A stretch of DNA of 64,000 bases from Formicarius rufipectus. Its lineage: Eukaryota > Chordata > Aves > Passeriformes > Formicariidae. Below, piece after piece: positions 1 to 12,780 of the stretch (positions are counted from its first letter, which is position 1; every line of letters starts with the position of its first letter). The stretch is taken from assembly GCA_013399695.1 (NCBI GenBank), contig VXAU01004736.1:1-64000 (forward strand), written 5' to 3'. The translations under genes were made by a program, and so were the position numbers. Below the pieces are notes generated by a model. That model searched no databases. It worked only from the letters and a program-made list of their open reading frames with translations, and had not been told where the DNA came from.

Positions 1-2160
1 TGTTGAGCCAAGTGTTAGTTTGACAGCAATCAGAGCTGTTTTACCAGATGAGCAGGCAATAGGGTGATGACAATCATCAGCTCCACTTGATGAAGCATCC
101 CACTCGTCTTTCAAGTTGAGATGCTTCTCTATAGACTAAGTTTATGAATCACAGTGCAGACATGATGCATGTCTTCTTGTTTAATTTTTGTGTAAAAGTC
201 ATTTTGTTATTACAGAAGTCTGGTTGGTGACAACTGAACAAACACCTGAGTCATCTCCATTACAAGAGCCTTGAGGTAGAAATAGGTTTTGGCATCCCAG
301 AGGTGACATGGGAGAAATACTTAGCAGGACATGTGTTGCCCTGACTGTCTTCAGAATGTTTCAAGGAAAGATTTCTCATACAAATAGATAGAAAGCAATT
401 TTGAGTGCACTTATGTTCATTTAAGTTTAATTTATAGACTAGAATTCAGTAACAGTACAAAGATAAATTACTTTACGAATTGTAACTGTAAAAGGTGAGC
501 TCATTCATGAGAATATATGTATAAAGAAAAAGAACAAGAGATTAAAATTAATTTTTTTTTTTAATGAGACCTAAAAACTTCACAAAACCCCAAAATGTTT
601 AAGGCAATGTCCAAACTACCCCAAGTTCAAGGAAAGACAAGAGGCTTGATTACATTTTGAGCACTTTCATGATGTGACCCAAAGGAAATATAGAAATACC
701 TAGATCTATATAAAAGAATTGTAATCATCTTGGCATAAACTCAGAAAAGCTAAGGAGTAAACACAGTAAGATTAACATGATGTGAACATTAAGAACTGAT
801 TTAAATGGGGAGATAATGGAAGAAAGACCAAGAATGTTAGTCTGTGCCCAGTGGAGAAGAAAGTCTTTCTCCCTTAATGTACCAGATTATTTGCATCCAG
901 CAAGGAGGAAAGAAACTGCTGAGTTGCACTAGTCAGGAAAAAAAAAATCACATCAAATTCTTCCAAGGAACAAATAACATACATTTCCTCCAAGGACAAG
1001 AAAACAGGCTGGGTGACTGCAAAAGACAGTATGCCTCAGATGTCTCCATTAAGGGAAGCTTCTGACACTATTTTATATTACAGTTTCATTGCAACAGAAA
1101 GAGAAAACTCAAGTCTGGATGAAACTACTGTAAGTTTGGTACAAATCTGGTTGATAAACTGTGCTACTTGATTGAAAGATTATATGGAGTGCAGAGCTCC
1201 ACAGAAGTGAGTCTGAGGATCTCTGATACTGGTATTTTCCACAGTGACATGCAAGACAGAAGAGAGTGTTTACTCGCTGCATTTAGCTCATTCCAGACTG
1301 GAAGGACTACCATAAATTGAGATGAGAGTTCAGGGAATGTTGTGAAATGAGAACAGTTGTTCTCTGTAAATAGGAGGCAATTATGTAAACACAAAAACAA
1401 AATTCCACCTTTAGTCCCACAACACACAACCACAGAAATTTGTAAAATATGTAATAAAAGAAAGATGCCCTCCATTTTCATGAAAATGAACAACTAAGAC
1501 AAGAAGTAATGGAATCCCTTCACTCTAAGGGACACTCAGATTAGATATTAGGAAACAATTTTTAGACATTGTAAAACTAATTAAGGAGTGAATTAAGCTA
1601 TGTGGGTGAGCTGTGGAATCTCGCCATGAGTCTGTAGGAACAGGTTAGACAGCATCTGTTAGGACCAGTTTACTTACTCTCACATTGTTAGAGCCAGGAA
1701 GAGCTCTCAGATTCTGCCAGTGATCTTGTAATACCTGAGCTAAGGTAAGTAGCATGAGCTATATACACATGGAAAAGGAATACTGCAAGGGTCTACCAAG
1801 GGTACAATACTTCATTTATTACTGTTGCTTTAGTTGCTAATTTTTGCCTCTTATGCACACCTCTGTTCATCTTTCCCTCAGTATAATGGCCGTTCTGGGA
1901 AGTACAGATTATGCCTTGATTTGCCTTCAAAGAGCTGTCAGTTATAGCTGGGAAACACAGTGTAAGATGTAGAATGATGGTGGTCTACCTAATGTTGACA
2001 GCTTACCATTTTTAAAATAATTACACCACTGTTGTTATTAAGAAGGACTTTGTCAGGAATTGCACCATATTTCCTAAACTAGTGTTTGGGAAATGTTTGA
2101 CTAACATTTGCACTCGAGCTTTTAGGAGCTGCTTGTGTTTTTATGAAGTCACCATGAATC

Positions 2161-2216
2161 TATACATTCTATACTTATATACATATATACATTCTATACA
2201 TATACACAGATTGTTA
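2161..2216. repeat. AT-rich TATACAT-type simple repeat
   Basis: Short degenerate repeat of TATACAT/TATACA units. It is low complexity and creates a spurious Ile/Tyr/His-rich ORF on the plus strand. Confidence 0.6.
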
Positions 2217-5200
2217 TACAATCTGTACATTTGTCTCCTTTGCGGTCATACCATGTGCATGCAAGGTCAACTCAGGAACCGTGAGCAGTTCTTCAGAACC
2301 GAAGATGAAGGAGTCATATGTTCACAGACTGCAAGTTGTGCACTGGACAATGACAAAACCTGTGTTTCTGTAGGTATGAAGCCACAATTAAAGTTCATTC
2401 TATGGGACACACATCACACCTCACCACATTTGTGAAGTACTGGTGTTACAATGCCATTGTAGTTATTGTTCAGGTCTTTCACATGACTTGCTTGAGGCAT
2501 TGATAACAAGTTTAGTAAGATCTTATTTAAGGGTCATAATTTAAGTAAAAACAAAATGTGCAACTGTGAGGGATGTGTGGCAGCAGAAATAGCTCACAGA
2601 ACAGCTCTGTGCAAGTGGGTATGTTCTTGCAGGGGACTGCAAAACCCATGTCCCAGCAGGGGCTAAGTCATGTGAGAAATCGCTGATTACAAGGGGCCCA
2701 GAGTCCTCTTCTCACACAGACTGAAACAGGCTCTTCATGCTTGGAAGGATTTTGTTAGAAAATAACAGGTTAGATTTTTCATTTGTGAAAATTGGTGTCT
2801 ATTTTCAAGGCCTTTGGTTTGTGCTGAACCTGTACAGATCCAAATGAATAGGAACCCAAGAAGCATCGTGTACAATATGAAGTTTGCAAGGACTCAGTAT
2901 CATTTCAGTGGTAGTAACATAATGTGATTGCAGTTATATTTCATTTGTTGCTCCTGAAATATCACCTTTTTCATTTAAAAGGAATACAATCCATCTTCCT
3001 CTTTTCTTCTAATAACAGGTTTTCTGCAGTTACATACAGTAACCTAAATACATTAGAAACTTCTGACATTGAATTTAAATCCATCTTTTTTGCCTGCATT
3101 CAAATTAAACAATAGCAATTATTAATGTCAGTCTATTTTTCTGTCTGTCTGGTGATATTTGTTATAATGCTCTCTGTAATTTGATACCAAATTACTGTCA
3201 TGAGTTTATGATTCCAAACATAGAATATTTCACTCTATTTTCCAATTGCAAAAGGTTTAATAGCAGCAGGTACATGAAAATAATTATACCAATAATGGAA
3301 GATGTGTAACTTTTAAATATTTTGAAAATGCTGCACTCATTTGCCCACTTGCTCAAAAAGGGGAAATTTTAGAGGTGGAAAATTATTTTCGGCCATTCTG
3401 ATCCTTTTGCATTTGCAAAGGTTTGGTTAATGTCTTGAAAAATCTAGCAGAACCAACCCTGACAAGAACACCTGCACAACTAATTAGATTGCAAAAGACT
3501 GCAGTTGAGGAGTTTTTCTTGAACTGTTAAGGGATTTTTTTCTCATTTTCATGAACAGTTGATTTCCTGAAAGTGACCTGTTTTCCTGCAAACCCTTTTC
3601 CCCCACTATAGTGTCTGTAACTCTAAAGGCTGTTTTTGACTGCAAACCCCATACTTCCGCAGATTTGAATAATTTCTTGTGATGAAAACCAGGAAGAGGT
3701 GCACTGGAAGCTAGATTTACTTTTCTGACCATGGAACTGTCCCTTATACCAAGGGCTCTGTCAGACAACCTCTCTTGAGTGGCATTTCAGTGACAGAAAT
3801 TGCTTTCAACAACTCTCTCTCCTTCTGCTCTGCTGGAGGTTACTGTTCCTTGCATGTCACCTGGCTTGGTGCCCCAGGGACAGCACAGGCACCATCCCCT
3901 GTAGAAAGAGAAGACCGTAGTCTTCCATGTCCTATATATTGGTTTAAATCATCACGAAAGGTAGCTCTGAGCTCAGGTGGAGGCTGGTTACAGCAGTTGA
4001 GCCTTCACAGCAGTGTGCTCAGTATTATGGACAGGAACATCTTGCTCTCCACGTGTGACACATTCTTCAAAATCCCAGTACCATCCAGACAGCAAGTATT
4101 AGCATTTTGGTTTTGCCTTTGCAGTCAAGTTCCCACATAAGACTCAGAAATCATGAAGCCAGTTGACAGAAAGTCACAGGAGTCACAGCAAATTGAGATG
4201 CTCACCCTGAAAATGAGGAAACCACTGAGGCCCCAAGCAGCCATCTGGAGGTCATCTGGGAGGCTGTCAGTTTACCCAGCATGTCCCCATGGCAGGTAAG
4301 GTGGCTGACCCTGCTTGCCAAGACTGGCACCCTTTTACTCTTCACTGGCCTTGTCCATGCCTACTCACCAAGGGTGCCTAACTGGATCTGAGACAGACTT
4401 TCCTGGTGTCAACATTTTGGATGGGTTATTCCACTCTCCTGAGTACTGTGTTACTGCACAGATCTCCTACCCTGAATGACCTTGTGTCTCTGTTTCAGCA
4501 TCATGCAAGTGCTGAGAGGGGGAGGGTAGGAGAGAGGTAGTGTTGCAGGAATGGGATGTAGAGCACAGTAAGCCACACAGCCCCTTCCCTGTCAGTCACC
4601 CCATCATCCAGATTGTGGCATTACAGTACCAGAAGAGCAGTCTGAGTTCGTGTTGTGGCCAAGACTAACGTGAAGCAAAAACCCAAAGCAAGAACAGTGC
4701 TATTACAATGTTAGCTGTTGTTTAAAAAGTAGCAACCAAAAGCTGTTGATAAAATAACTGAATGCACAAACTTCACTTTGAGCCAGGACAAAGGTCTGTC
4801 TTGACATGTTTCCTGTTGTGGCAGCTACCCCTCAGAGTAACTCTCATCCCCTCTGAATGATGTCTTTTTTAGGGAAAATATATATTAAAATGTCTACTTT
4901 AAGAAAACTGCTTGAATCTCAGCTAGATGTCCAGGGTTTTTTGCTTTGTTTTTCTTTTCTATTTTTGCTGGGTGTTCTACTAGTAGACAAGTATGATGAA
5001 TAATTTTGCAGGGGAACAATTCTGAATGAGCATATTAACCACTCTAAAGACTTATGGCTTCTTGTTGGTAAGTGCTTCTCATTTCACCCTTTACTACAAA
5101 AATAAGAAGCTGTCCTATGTTCTAGGCCCCATAGGCAAGATGATGAATTCTGCCAGAGTTTTTCTCACCCTCTTTCATCTTGTTTCTTGACTAACAGTGA

Positions 5201-7182
5201 AATACATGTTCAAATTTGTAGAATGGACAATTTCTTTAAGCTCAGCTTGGCCAAGTGTAGCTTATATATGTTAGAAGCCAAGTATAAACTGGGAAAGTAT
5301 GTTGCCAGGTAAGATTGAGCTGATGTAGTTAAATTAGTCTAACGTTACACCTTTATGCAATTTCCTGTGTTGGCCAAACCCTGAAGAATTCCAGATGCCT
5401 CATTCAGATATTAACAATACTTGTTTTGACAGCATGTAGATACTATTCTGATACTGTTCTATACTTGAAATCTCAAATATATTATGTATTATTGTCATTT
5501 ATTAAAAAGTAGTTTATCATAAGTTCTAGGCATTGAAAAGTGGTGTTCTAGATCATAGCAATTGTATTCAGATTACAAGAGTAAAGCAAAAATTGTGATT
5601 GTCTGAACTTCAATTGTCTGTCCATTTAATTCTCAGAGACCTTACACAAATCAAGAAAGACCAAATATGTATGTAAACTTGTAAATTTTTGTATGCAGAA
5701 TGTCGACATTTTAAAAGATAATAAGTATATCTTTCTGCTTCAAGTCTGACTATATTGTTCTACAAATAAGAGGGGCAAAATTCTTTTCTGTGTTGAGACT
5801 TTCGGTTGTGTATCATGAGTGCCATTGGGAATATTGTAACAAAGCCCAAAACTTTTAATCAAAGTTTTCATTAGGAACATTATTCTGATTGCAAAGTTCT
5901 GATTTTCCACTTGCTTTGCATTTTGACATCCCTTCAAAACTCCTCCAAAATGGGTGTAAATTGCCACAGTTTAGGGATACAGGACTGGTCTATTTTATTT
6001 GTACAATACAATGCCTATACAAAGTACAAGGAACTTTGTTTCCGTCTCTTATCCAAAGGATTCACTCCTGCTTGATAGGATCTCCATTGAACCCTCAGAA
6101 TACAGTTCAGCCCTAAACTATATATTGAGAGAGCCAAACCTCATATATGGAACTGTGGGCCATGCTCAACACGTCCCAGGGACTACATGGAAGCCACTGC
6201 CCGGGGCTTACCCTTGCTGACCCATTCCCTCATTGCCATCCATCTCTCCTCCCACACAGCCCTCCATTGCCACGTACCCCAGCTCTGCAGCACTCCTGGT
6301 TTATTCATAACCAATTACAAAAGGCACAGATCACCCTGGACTTTGGAGCTTGAATAGGTTTTTTTGCTGTGTTTTTTCACGATCACAAATGCAGAAGTCA
6401 GATTCCAAAACCAGTCCAGCAGTGTGACAGTTGCAAAAGTCCATGGAGTCCATGGCTTGGGAGTCAGGTTTACGGCACAAGGCACTTCCACCACCCAGTT
6501 GCATCTGTTGGGCTGTGGGTGGAAGCTGTCAGGTGCAGAGTTTGCAATGAGGTCAGACAAGGCCTTCTCTCCTGCTGAATCTGTTGCAGAGGAAGTGACT
6601 GGCTGGTCAAAAGAACACCTTAAGTCATAACATCTGGAAATAGCTGCAGGGCTGCTGCCCCACATCCTCAGGGATAAGAGTCAGGCAAAAAGATAGAAGA
6701 ACAGGAAACAGCATTGGAAGCTCTGAATTCCAGGTAAAGTCCAAACATTCCTCTTTATTAGCTACCTCAGACTGTGTCAGTGTTTGCCTGAAAAATCCGC
6801 TGCTTAGGTTTTGCTGAGAGCCATCCTTAATCATTTTTATGCTGAAGTTCAGGGTAGGGCAATGGGGAGATGTTAAGAGAGAAAATTAGAGGAAAAAAAA
6901 TAACAAATCCATATTCAAATGTCACAGACTCCAAAGTGATTTTTCTTCATTTTTCCAAAGGGATCAGAATATTCCTTATCTCAGAGCAAAATTAAACACC
7001 TTACTAAACCTTTTATCCATCATTAAAACTGTAACTAGGAGCTGAAGTGCTACGGTGTCATCTGTGCATGTGCTCTGTCATCTTCTGGTCACTTTTATTG
7101 GTTGCAATTTTGGTAGGGAAAATGATATTAAGGTAAAAGTGAGGGGAAAAGGTAAAGAAACATGAAGGTGTTAGAAGCAACT

Positions 7183-7297
7183 GTCAAAGATCACCTAGTA
7201 CAGCACTACCTGCCATTGGCAGGGACACTTTCCACTAGACCAGGTTGTTGAAAGCCCCATTCCAGCCTGGCCTTGAACAAGTTGGGGTTGGGACAAA
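7183..7297 (-). mobile_element. CR1 LINE fragment (3' region, inverted)
   Basis: The segment contains the phrases seen in reverse-oriented avian CR1 tails: a 'gatcacctagtacag' start, 'tgccattggcagggacact', 'ccactagaccaggttg' and 'ccattccagcctggccttga'. The terminal octamer repeat is not present, so both ends are approximate. It is an old, dead 5'-truncated copy. Confidence 0.75.
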
Positions 7298-8367
7298 TGT
7301 CAGAGTAATGCCACAGTGGCTTTTTTTTTTACAGCCAGGGTGTCAGGATACTTGCACATCCTTGTGGGTATGCTCATGGCCTTGTGTTTAGTGCAGCACC
7401 CACAGCAGAGACTCAGAGCTCTCTGAGTTTACTTTCCTTCCCCATGTGTGCTCCTCCAGGGTTTCCTGCAGTCTGTAAGCAAACCGCAAAGACAGTGCTG
7501 ATGCTCTTTTGAAACATCTGCAAGTTCCTTCTGCTTTTAGAAGTGCTGGTGCACTTTGGATTTGGCAAGAAAAACTTTGATTTTTTTTTTTTTCTCCAGG
7601 TGATGAACAGACCTGCCTGATGGCAGTCCAGGTGTTTAGCTGAATCATAATCCGTTTTAAGTGCACTAAGTATTAACCATTTGCAGTCTGTGTTTCCTTT
7701 CCGCTGGCTGGACAAAGCATATCTGACGTTTTCATGGCTTCTCTACACACAAAAGACCTGTGCTGTTTATGTCCATGCATGCTGATAACCATGCTTCCCA
7801 CGAGGACAGGGTACAGCAGCATGGCAATGGGATTAGCTTTTCTCACTCATGGCTAGCTCTTGACCCAGGCTACAAATGACACAAGTCAACTGTTTTGGAC
7901 AGTTTGGTGTTTAGTCAGGGCTGAGGAATGCACTCCCATTTTGTTGTTCCTAAACGGTTTTGTGCAAGGGAGCATGTCTTCTTTAATTTGAAAAAGCACT
8001 CCCTTGTTCCTAAATCTGCTGCTTCCACTTCCATATTGTCCATGCAAAGAATAGTCTAAATCTCCACAACATATTTGCCCCAAAAATCAGCCCTCTTACA
8101 GAGGAATTACTGAGTTAAGCCACGGTAAAACCCAGCCTCTGTCCTCTCCATCTCTATGGAGCTGGCAACAATCGCTGCGATTTACCTGCATTTACTCCAT
8201 GGCTCTTCCCTGTGGGGAGAGATCAGCCAGGCAGCAGGCAGTCGGTCCTGTTCCTCTCCTTTTCCTCATGAGAAAGGATGATGCTTTGAGGATCCATCAA
8301 TACTCAGGGCACAGGGCAGTTCTTGTATTCAGTTTGTCAGGCACGACATGAGTGACTGTGGAAAAGG

Positions 8368-9303
8368 ATGATGTGGAGGACAAGGAGGTGGCTTGCTGTA
8401 GTCTCAGGAGGCTTAGCAAAAGGGGTAACAGGGCTGGGTGGGCTCAGCAGCATTTTGTCTACTGCCCCATGTCATATGGGATGGAGAGATGTTGCCCAGG
8501 GTGGGCTGCAGTGGGGCTGCAGCAGGTCACACACCTGCCTTTACCTCCTCACCCTTCTGGTCAGTATTCTGGGTAAGCTGGAGCAAGGACAGAGCACGGA
8601 GAAAGCCAGTAGGGTGCTGAGGACTGTGCCACAGGCAAAATGGGGCAGGAGAGGAGACAGGGGCAAGAAAGTCACCAGGCCCACCTGTAGCACAGAGATG
8701 GCTGAGAGCAGAGGGCCTTGGAAGTGCCTCTGCTACTGTCCCATGTGCAGTGAGTTGAGCTTTGCTGGGGCACAAACCACCAACTTATACATCCTCACAT
8801 ACATCAGAGGAAGGACATCCCTCTGTTTTCCTCTATGCCCACACTTCCAGAGCTGTGGCAATAGGCACACAGGATATGAGTGGGTGGCACAGTACAAGAC
8901 AACTCTGGAGGGGTTTGCTTCTCATGAGATCCATCCCAGATACTCCCACTCCTCCCAGCTCTACAGGAGCAATGAAGTGCAGGATTTTCCTTATCCCAGG
9001 GCTCCCAGCTCCTTGTCAAGGGCTGATACAAAGAGAAAAGTCTGCAGAAAAGTGAGGCAGAGGAGAGGGGAGTCTGAAGATGCTCCTGTGAGCCTGCACC
9101 TCCTGCCACAGCATGGAAGCACCACAGTCCACTTCTCCTTGTACCAGTGTCAACAGTTCAAGTGTTCACTTCATACAATTCAGTGTCCACAACATACAAT
9201 TAACTGCTGTGTCTGTGTGCCACTCACAGGAGGACACCTGCAGGGAGAAAGGTGGCTGCAAGCCCAGCCATCAGTTTTTGTTATTTGCTTAGTGCAGAGG
9301 TAA
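8368..9303 (+). CDS. Unassigned 311-codon ORF, doubtful gene
   Basis: ATG at 8368, TAA at 9301-9303, and an in-frame TGA at 8353 just upstream, so the frame is open almost from stop to stop. The predicted product is about 311 residues, moderately rich in Cys, Ser and Arg, with no signal peptide, no clear membrane segment and no motif that I recognise. Local base composition is more GC-rich than most of the flanking DNA, which lowers the stop frequency. The antisense strand has only ORFs of about 82-101 codons here. It could be a chance ORF, a degenerate retroelement fragment or part of a non-coding transcript. I give it no function. Confidence 0.15.
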   Translation: MMWRTRRWLAVVSGGLAKGVTGLGGLSSILSTAPCHMGWRDVAQGGLQWGCSRSHTCLYLLTLLVSILGKLEQGQSTEKASRVLRTVPQAKWGRRGDRGKKVTRPTCSTEMAESRGPWKCLCYCPMCSELSFAGAQTTNLYILTYIRGRTSLCFPLCPHFQSCGNRHTGYEWVAQYKTTLEGFASHEIHPRYSHSSQLYRSNEVQDFPYPRAPSSLSRADTKRKVCRKVRQRRGESEDAPVSLHLLPQHGSTTVHFSLYQCQQFKCSLHTIQCPQHTINCCVCVPLTGGHLQGERWLQAQPSVFVICLVQR

Positions 9304-10375
9304 TATTTTCCGGTAAATAATTGCTGTCCCCTTTCACTAGCTGAGGTATGCACTTCCAAAAAGCATGTGACAAGTTACTCAGGATGGCTGCCCCTGACCT
9401 CTCATACTGCAGCAGGGCTGATGGCTAGCCATGGGTCCATAGTGTACAGTGGGTGGCATTGGCATGTCTCCATCACTGCCTGGGCAGCTGGCCTAAAGTG
9501 GGTTTTTAGTGGCTTACAGCACTGGGCAGGGAATGACTTCCAGGGAAACCAGTTGCAAGAGCAGGAACAACTCCTTCAGTTACTCCATCCTGCTAATTTC
9601 TTATCTGACGCTGACTGCAGGCTTCATCCTGGAATGAATAATCCTCCAAGTGAGAGGCAATCCTTAAACAGGCTACAGGAAATAGGGTGCAGGACTCCTT
9701 AATGAAACATTGCTGTTTGTTCACTGTGGTAATTAAAAGAAATTGAAGAAGAAATCCCAGTAACTCTTCATAAAGAAAGATGTGCAGGAAGGCTGTGCTT
9801 TTAAAACCCTCTGTTTATTACATTTTTCATAGTCATATGAGAATTAAAATATAAAGCCTGTAGCATTGATATGAAAACAGAAAAAACAAAGCCAGTGACA
9901 AATGTACTGAGTACACTGTGTACCATTCCCAAGGACACAGTTCCTCAGTCAAGGGATACTTTTTTAAAAAAAAAAGACACACATCAAAAAACAACCATGT
10001 AAACTAAGATCTGGTGAGAACACAGCTTCTGAAGTGCTGTGTTGTTAGTACTAACCCAATCTGAATAATTAACTTATACCTATAATAGTTCCTTAATTGG
10101 CGTAGGTTTAGGTTTGCAAAATGTAAACCTGTGCTGGGTTCTGCAAAGTCCTGTGCTGACATCAAGTGGTGACATATTTTTCACGCTGAAGGGAGCCAGA
10201 CTTGCTGTACTGGATATGCAAGGGATGATAATCATTACCATGTGAAGGCAAAGGCAATTAGTCACAGGTCACTGGGGGGCTATGGCAGCAGCCTCACTGG
10301 CAGATGGTCCTGTGGATTTGGACACCCAGGGGAGTTTGGAAAAGCAATGTAGCCACTGCCATGCAAGACAAGGAA

Positions 10376-10437
10376 GGTGAGGTGAGGTGAGATGAGGTGA
10401 CGTGAGATGAGGTGACGTGACGTGACGTGACGTGACA
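10376..10437. repeat. GTGAG/GTGAC pentanucleotide minisatellite
   Basis: About twelve tandem 5-bp units, mainly GTGAG (left part) grading into GTGAC/GTGAT-like units (right part). The period is 5, so the antisense strand stays open in several frames and produces repeated His-Leu-Thr-Ser peptides that are not genes. The right half contains consecutive TGACGTGA steps, which resemble CRE half-sites. Confidence 0.85.
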
Positions 10438-11845
10438 CGATGCAACAAGATGTGACAGCCTCCACAGCGGCTCTTGGGCACAGGGCATACTGGCTGAAGC
10501 CCCCAGCACCCACCAGATGTGACCACTGGAAACAGCCCTCCCTTTCCCTGCCAAGAAACCTCTGGCTAGAGCAGGTACAATGGGGCTTGGTGGCTTCAGG
10601 GGACTGAGGAGAGAATGGAAGGCTCATTTACTAAAGAAAGCTCAACACACAGTTAACCAGAGAGGATGGGAGTCTCTACTAATTAGTTCTGCAGAAATAT
10701 CAAAAATGGAAAAACAAATATGCAAGATTATGAACCGGCTGTGAGTACAGTCAAGCTTGATATTAGAAGAGTGTTAACTCCAAGTGAATTTCTGGAACAA
10801 CAGCCCTGTGGAAACTATGCAGGAAAGCCTTTCCACAATGCAGTTTTAAAACAGGTTGATTATTTGCTGAAGGCAGTAGTGTCTGTGATGTGAGATGTAA
10901 CATCAGCCCTGGGTTGGTAGGGACTGGCCTTGGTGAAGCTTGTGGTCTGCTTTCCTCACCTGCCTTACTACTCACTGAAGCTTCTTTTAAAAGCTGCAAC
11001 TGATGGGCAGTGAAGTTTTATTTCAGGATTTACCCATGGATGCTCTGATTTATTACACTTTGCTAAAAGAACTACATATTCAAATAATAGCTGGGGATAT
11101 ATGACATGAAAACACAGAATAGTCTCTATGTTTATAACTCATATTAAATAAAAAACACTCTTCCTCTCCATAGCTGTTGCTCTCAGTGTAGAAATGGTTT
11201 CCTGCTCTTCCCAAGAGCCTGCCTATGCTGAGACCCAAAAAGCTCCCAGCAGCACCATTGCCATTGCTTGCCAATGGGTTTATCCTTCCTCTTATCCAGA
11301 GCTGGGAAGCAGGGTTGTCCCAGCCACTGTGTGCCTAGCCTAGCAGCCCAGGGAGTGCTTTGGTCTTCTCTGTACTCTCTGTACACCTCCTTTCACAGGC
11401 TCTGTGTGTCTCTATCTGTCTCTGTGGGACTGGGATCCTGACATCAGGAAAAGTTTCCCATGCTCTCCTTCATGGCTGGGCATTACAAACCTGACAGAAA
11501 AAAGAAAATTACTATACACATTCACATGCATCCTTAGGGGAAAATCCTTTGCTTGGGTGCTTGTTTGTTCCAAAGGCTGGTGGGATTTTCCCATTGCAGC
11601 AAAGGTTTCATGGGGTCAGTGTATGAAAGAGCCACGTCATGAAATCGGTCCCTGTTGTCACTGTGCTTTGATATGACACAGAGAAGTGTTCATGCTGTTC
11701 ATTTCCACCCATGCTGTGCTATGGTAAGTGAAGACTAGGGTGTAGGAGGAATGCCCAAATCTTAGAGCAGCTCTCAGCAGCACTGGCAAAGGTCTCCACT
11801 TTCAGCCAGGGCACTGAGAGAAGGGGCACTGTTGCACCACTAAGC

Positions 11846-11953
11846 AAGAGGTTGGTTTTGTTTGGTTTTTGTTTTGTGTGGGATTTGGTTTCTGTGCGTG
11901 TTGTTTTTTTTGTTTTGTTTTGGGGTTTTTTGGGTTTTTTTTTTTTTTTTGTG
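11846..11953. repeat. T/G-rich low-complexity tract
   Basis: Long run of T with scattered G, ending in about 18 T. No element ends or target duplication could be recognised. It may be a decayed simple repeat. Confidence 0.7.
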
Positions 11954-12731
11954 TTGACATTACTGCCAGAATTTGCCCTTAGAGGTTTTGTTTTCTCATG
12001 AGCAGCTGGACTTTAAACTTCATCCCTTCTGTAGCCATTTCCCCCAGGAGCTTCAGGAATGCAGGCAGGCACCATTAGGCTCAGAGAATGACAATGGCAA
12101 GATGCTCTTGGATAATATTGTTCCTTCTCTCTGCCCTTTTCCTTCAGACAGAAGAGACAGGTATGGCCTTTGTTTTGTTGCACCTTTAATTCTTACTTGT
12201 GCTACCACTCCTCCAAGAACACCAGGAATTTTGTGCTTACTTTGTGTTTATTGTGTTTACTTTGTAGCACGGGGTGGCTTCACTGAAAACTGTCAGTTCC
12301 TAATTTTCCTTAGATTTCTCCTATTTTATGCAGCTAAGTGAAAACTACAGTAGGTTACTAAGGCAACGTAATTTTGAAGTACCATCACTTATGCCAGGGT
12401 AGTATTTTGTCTTTTCTTACCATTTTTAAAGTGCCCCAGATATTGAAGAGAATTTTGTTTTATATTTCTATTTGCTGCTGAATTAAAAATAAGAGAGTCC
12501 TATGAAAGAAGATGCATGGTTGGTATAGTTTGAAGAAATTTATATTTCTGTATTAATCCTTCATGGTTTGTCAAAAGTAAGGAAGAGCCAGGCAGGGAAG
12601 AAAAAGATGGTGAACTCTTAAGAAGGTCAAAACGCCCCTGGCAGCAGCAGAAATGCACTGCCAGCTATGCTGGATGTGACCGAACCACTGCACAGCAGAA
12701 ATGTGTGCTGGAGATCAAATAACTCTATAAA

Positions 12732-12780
12732 ATGGAAATCACAGTCATGGAACTTTTTCTTTTTCCCTTTTTAATATCAT
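12732..12780 (+). CDS. PROZ: Weak candidate for PROZ exon 1 (leader)
   Basis: PROZ exon 2 needs an upstream phase-1 exon encoding a signal peptide. Here an ATG at 12732 (with a second in-frame ATG at 12747) opens a short hydrophobic run, M-E-L-F-L-F-P-F-L-I-S. A GT at 12781-12782 would leave phase 1 and join to exon 2 to give Leu-Phe-Ile-Ser. Against it: the donor (TCAT|GTGCAA) is poor, and a TATAAAA motif at 12726-12732 overlaps the first ATG, so a start of transcription driven by it would fall beyond both ATGs. The real exon 1 may be elsewhere upstream. Confidence 0.15.

Larger units (their letters stand above)
1..12700. other. Gene-poor 5' flank of PROZ
   Basis: No exon of a known protein family was recognised on either strand in this stretch. 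Most open frames are short, overlap each other in several frames and show no domain or splice pattern. Embedded in it are a CR1 fragment, a GTGAC minisatellite, a T/G-rich tract and one long ORF, listed separately. By conserved gene order (F10 upstream of PROZ in vertebrates, known) this should be the F10-PROZ interval or PROZ intron 1, but no F10 exon is visible. A transcribed non-coding RNA cannot be excluded from sequence alone. Confidence 0.55.

Noticed and set aside
8527..9109. Antisense ORFs opposite the 311-codon frame
   Set aside because: Shorter, overlapping and without features; treated as shadows.
10269..10627. Three overlapping minus-strand ORFs rich in His, Leu, Thr and Ser
   Set aside because: Produced by the 5-bp tandem repeat, which is open in several frames.
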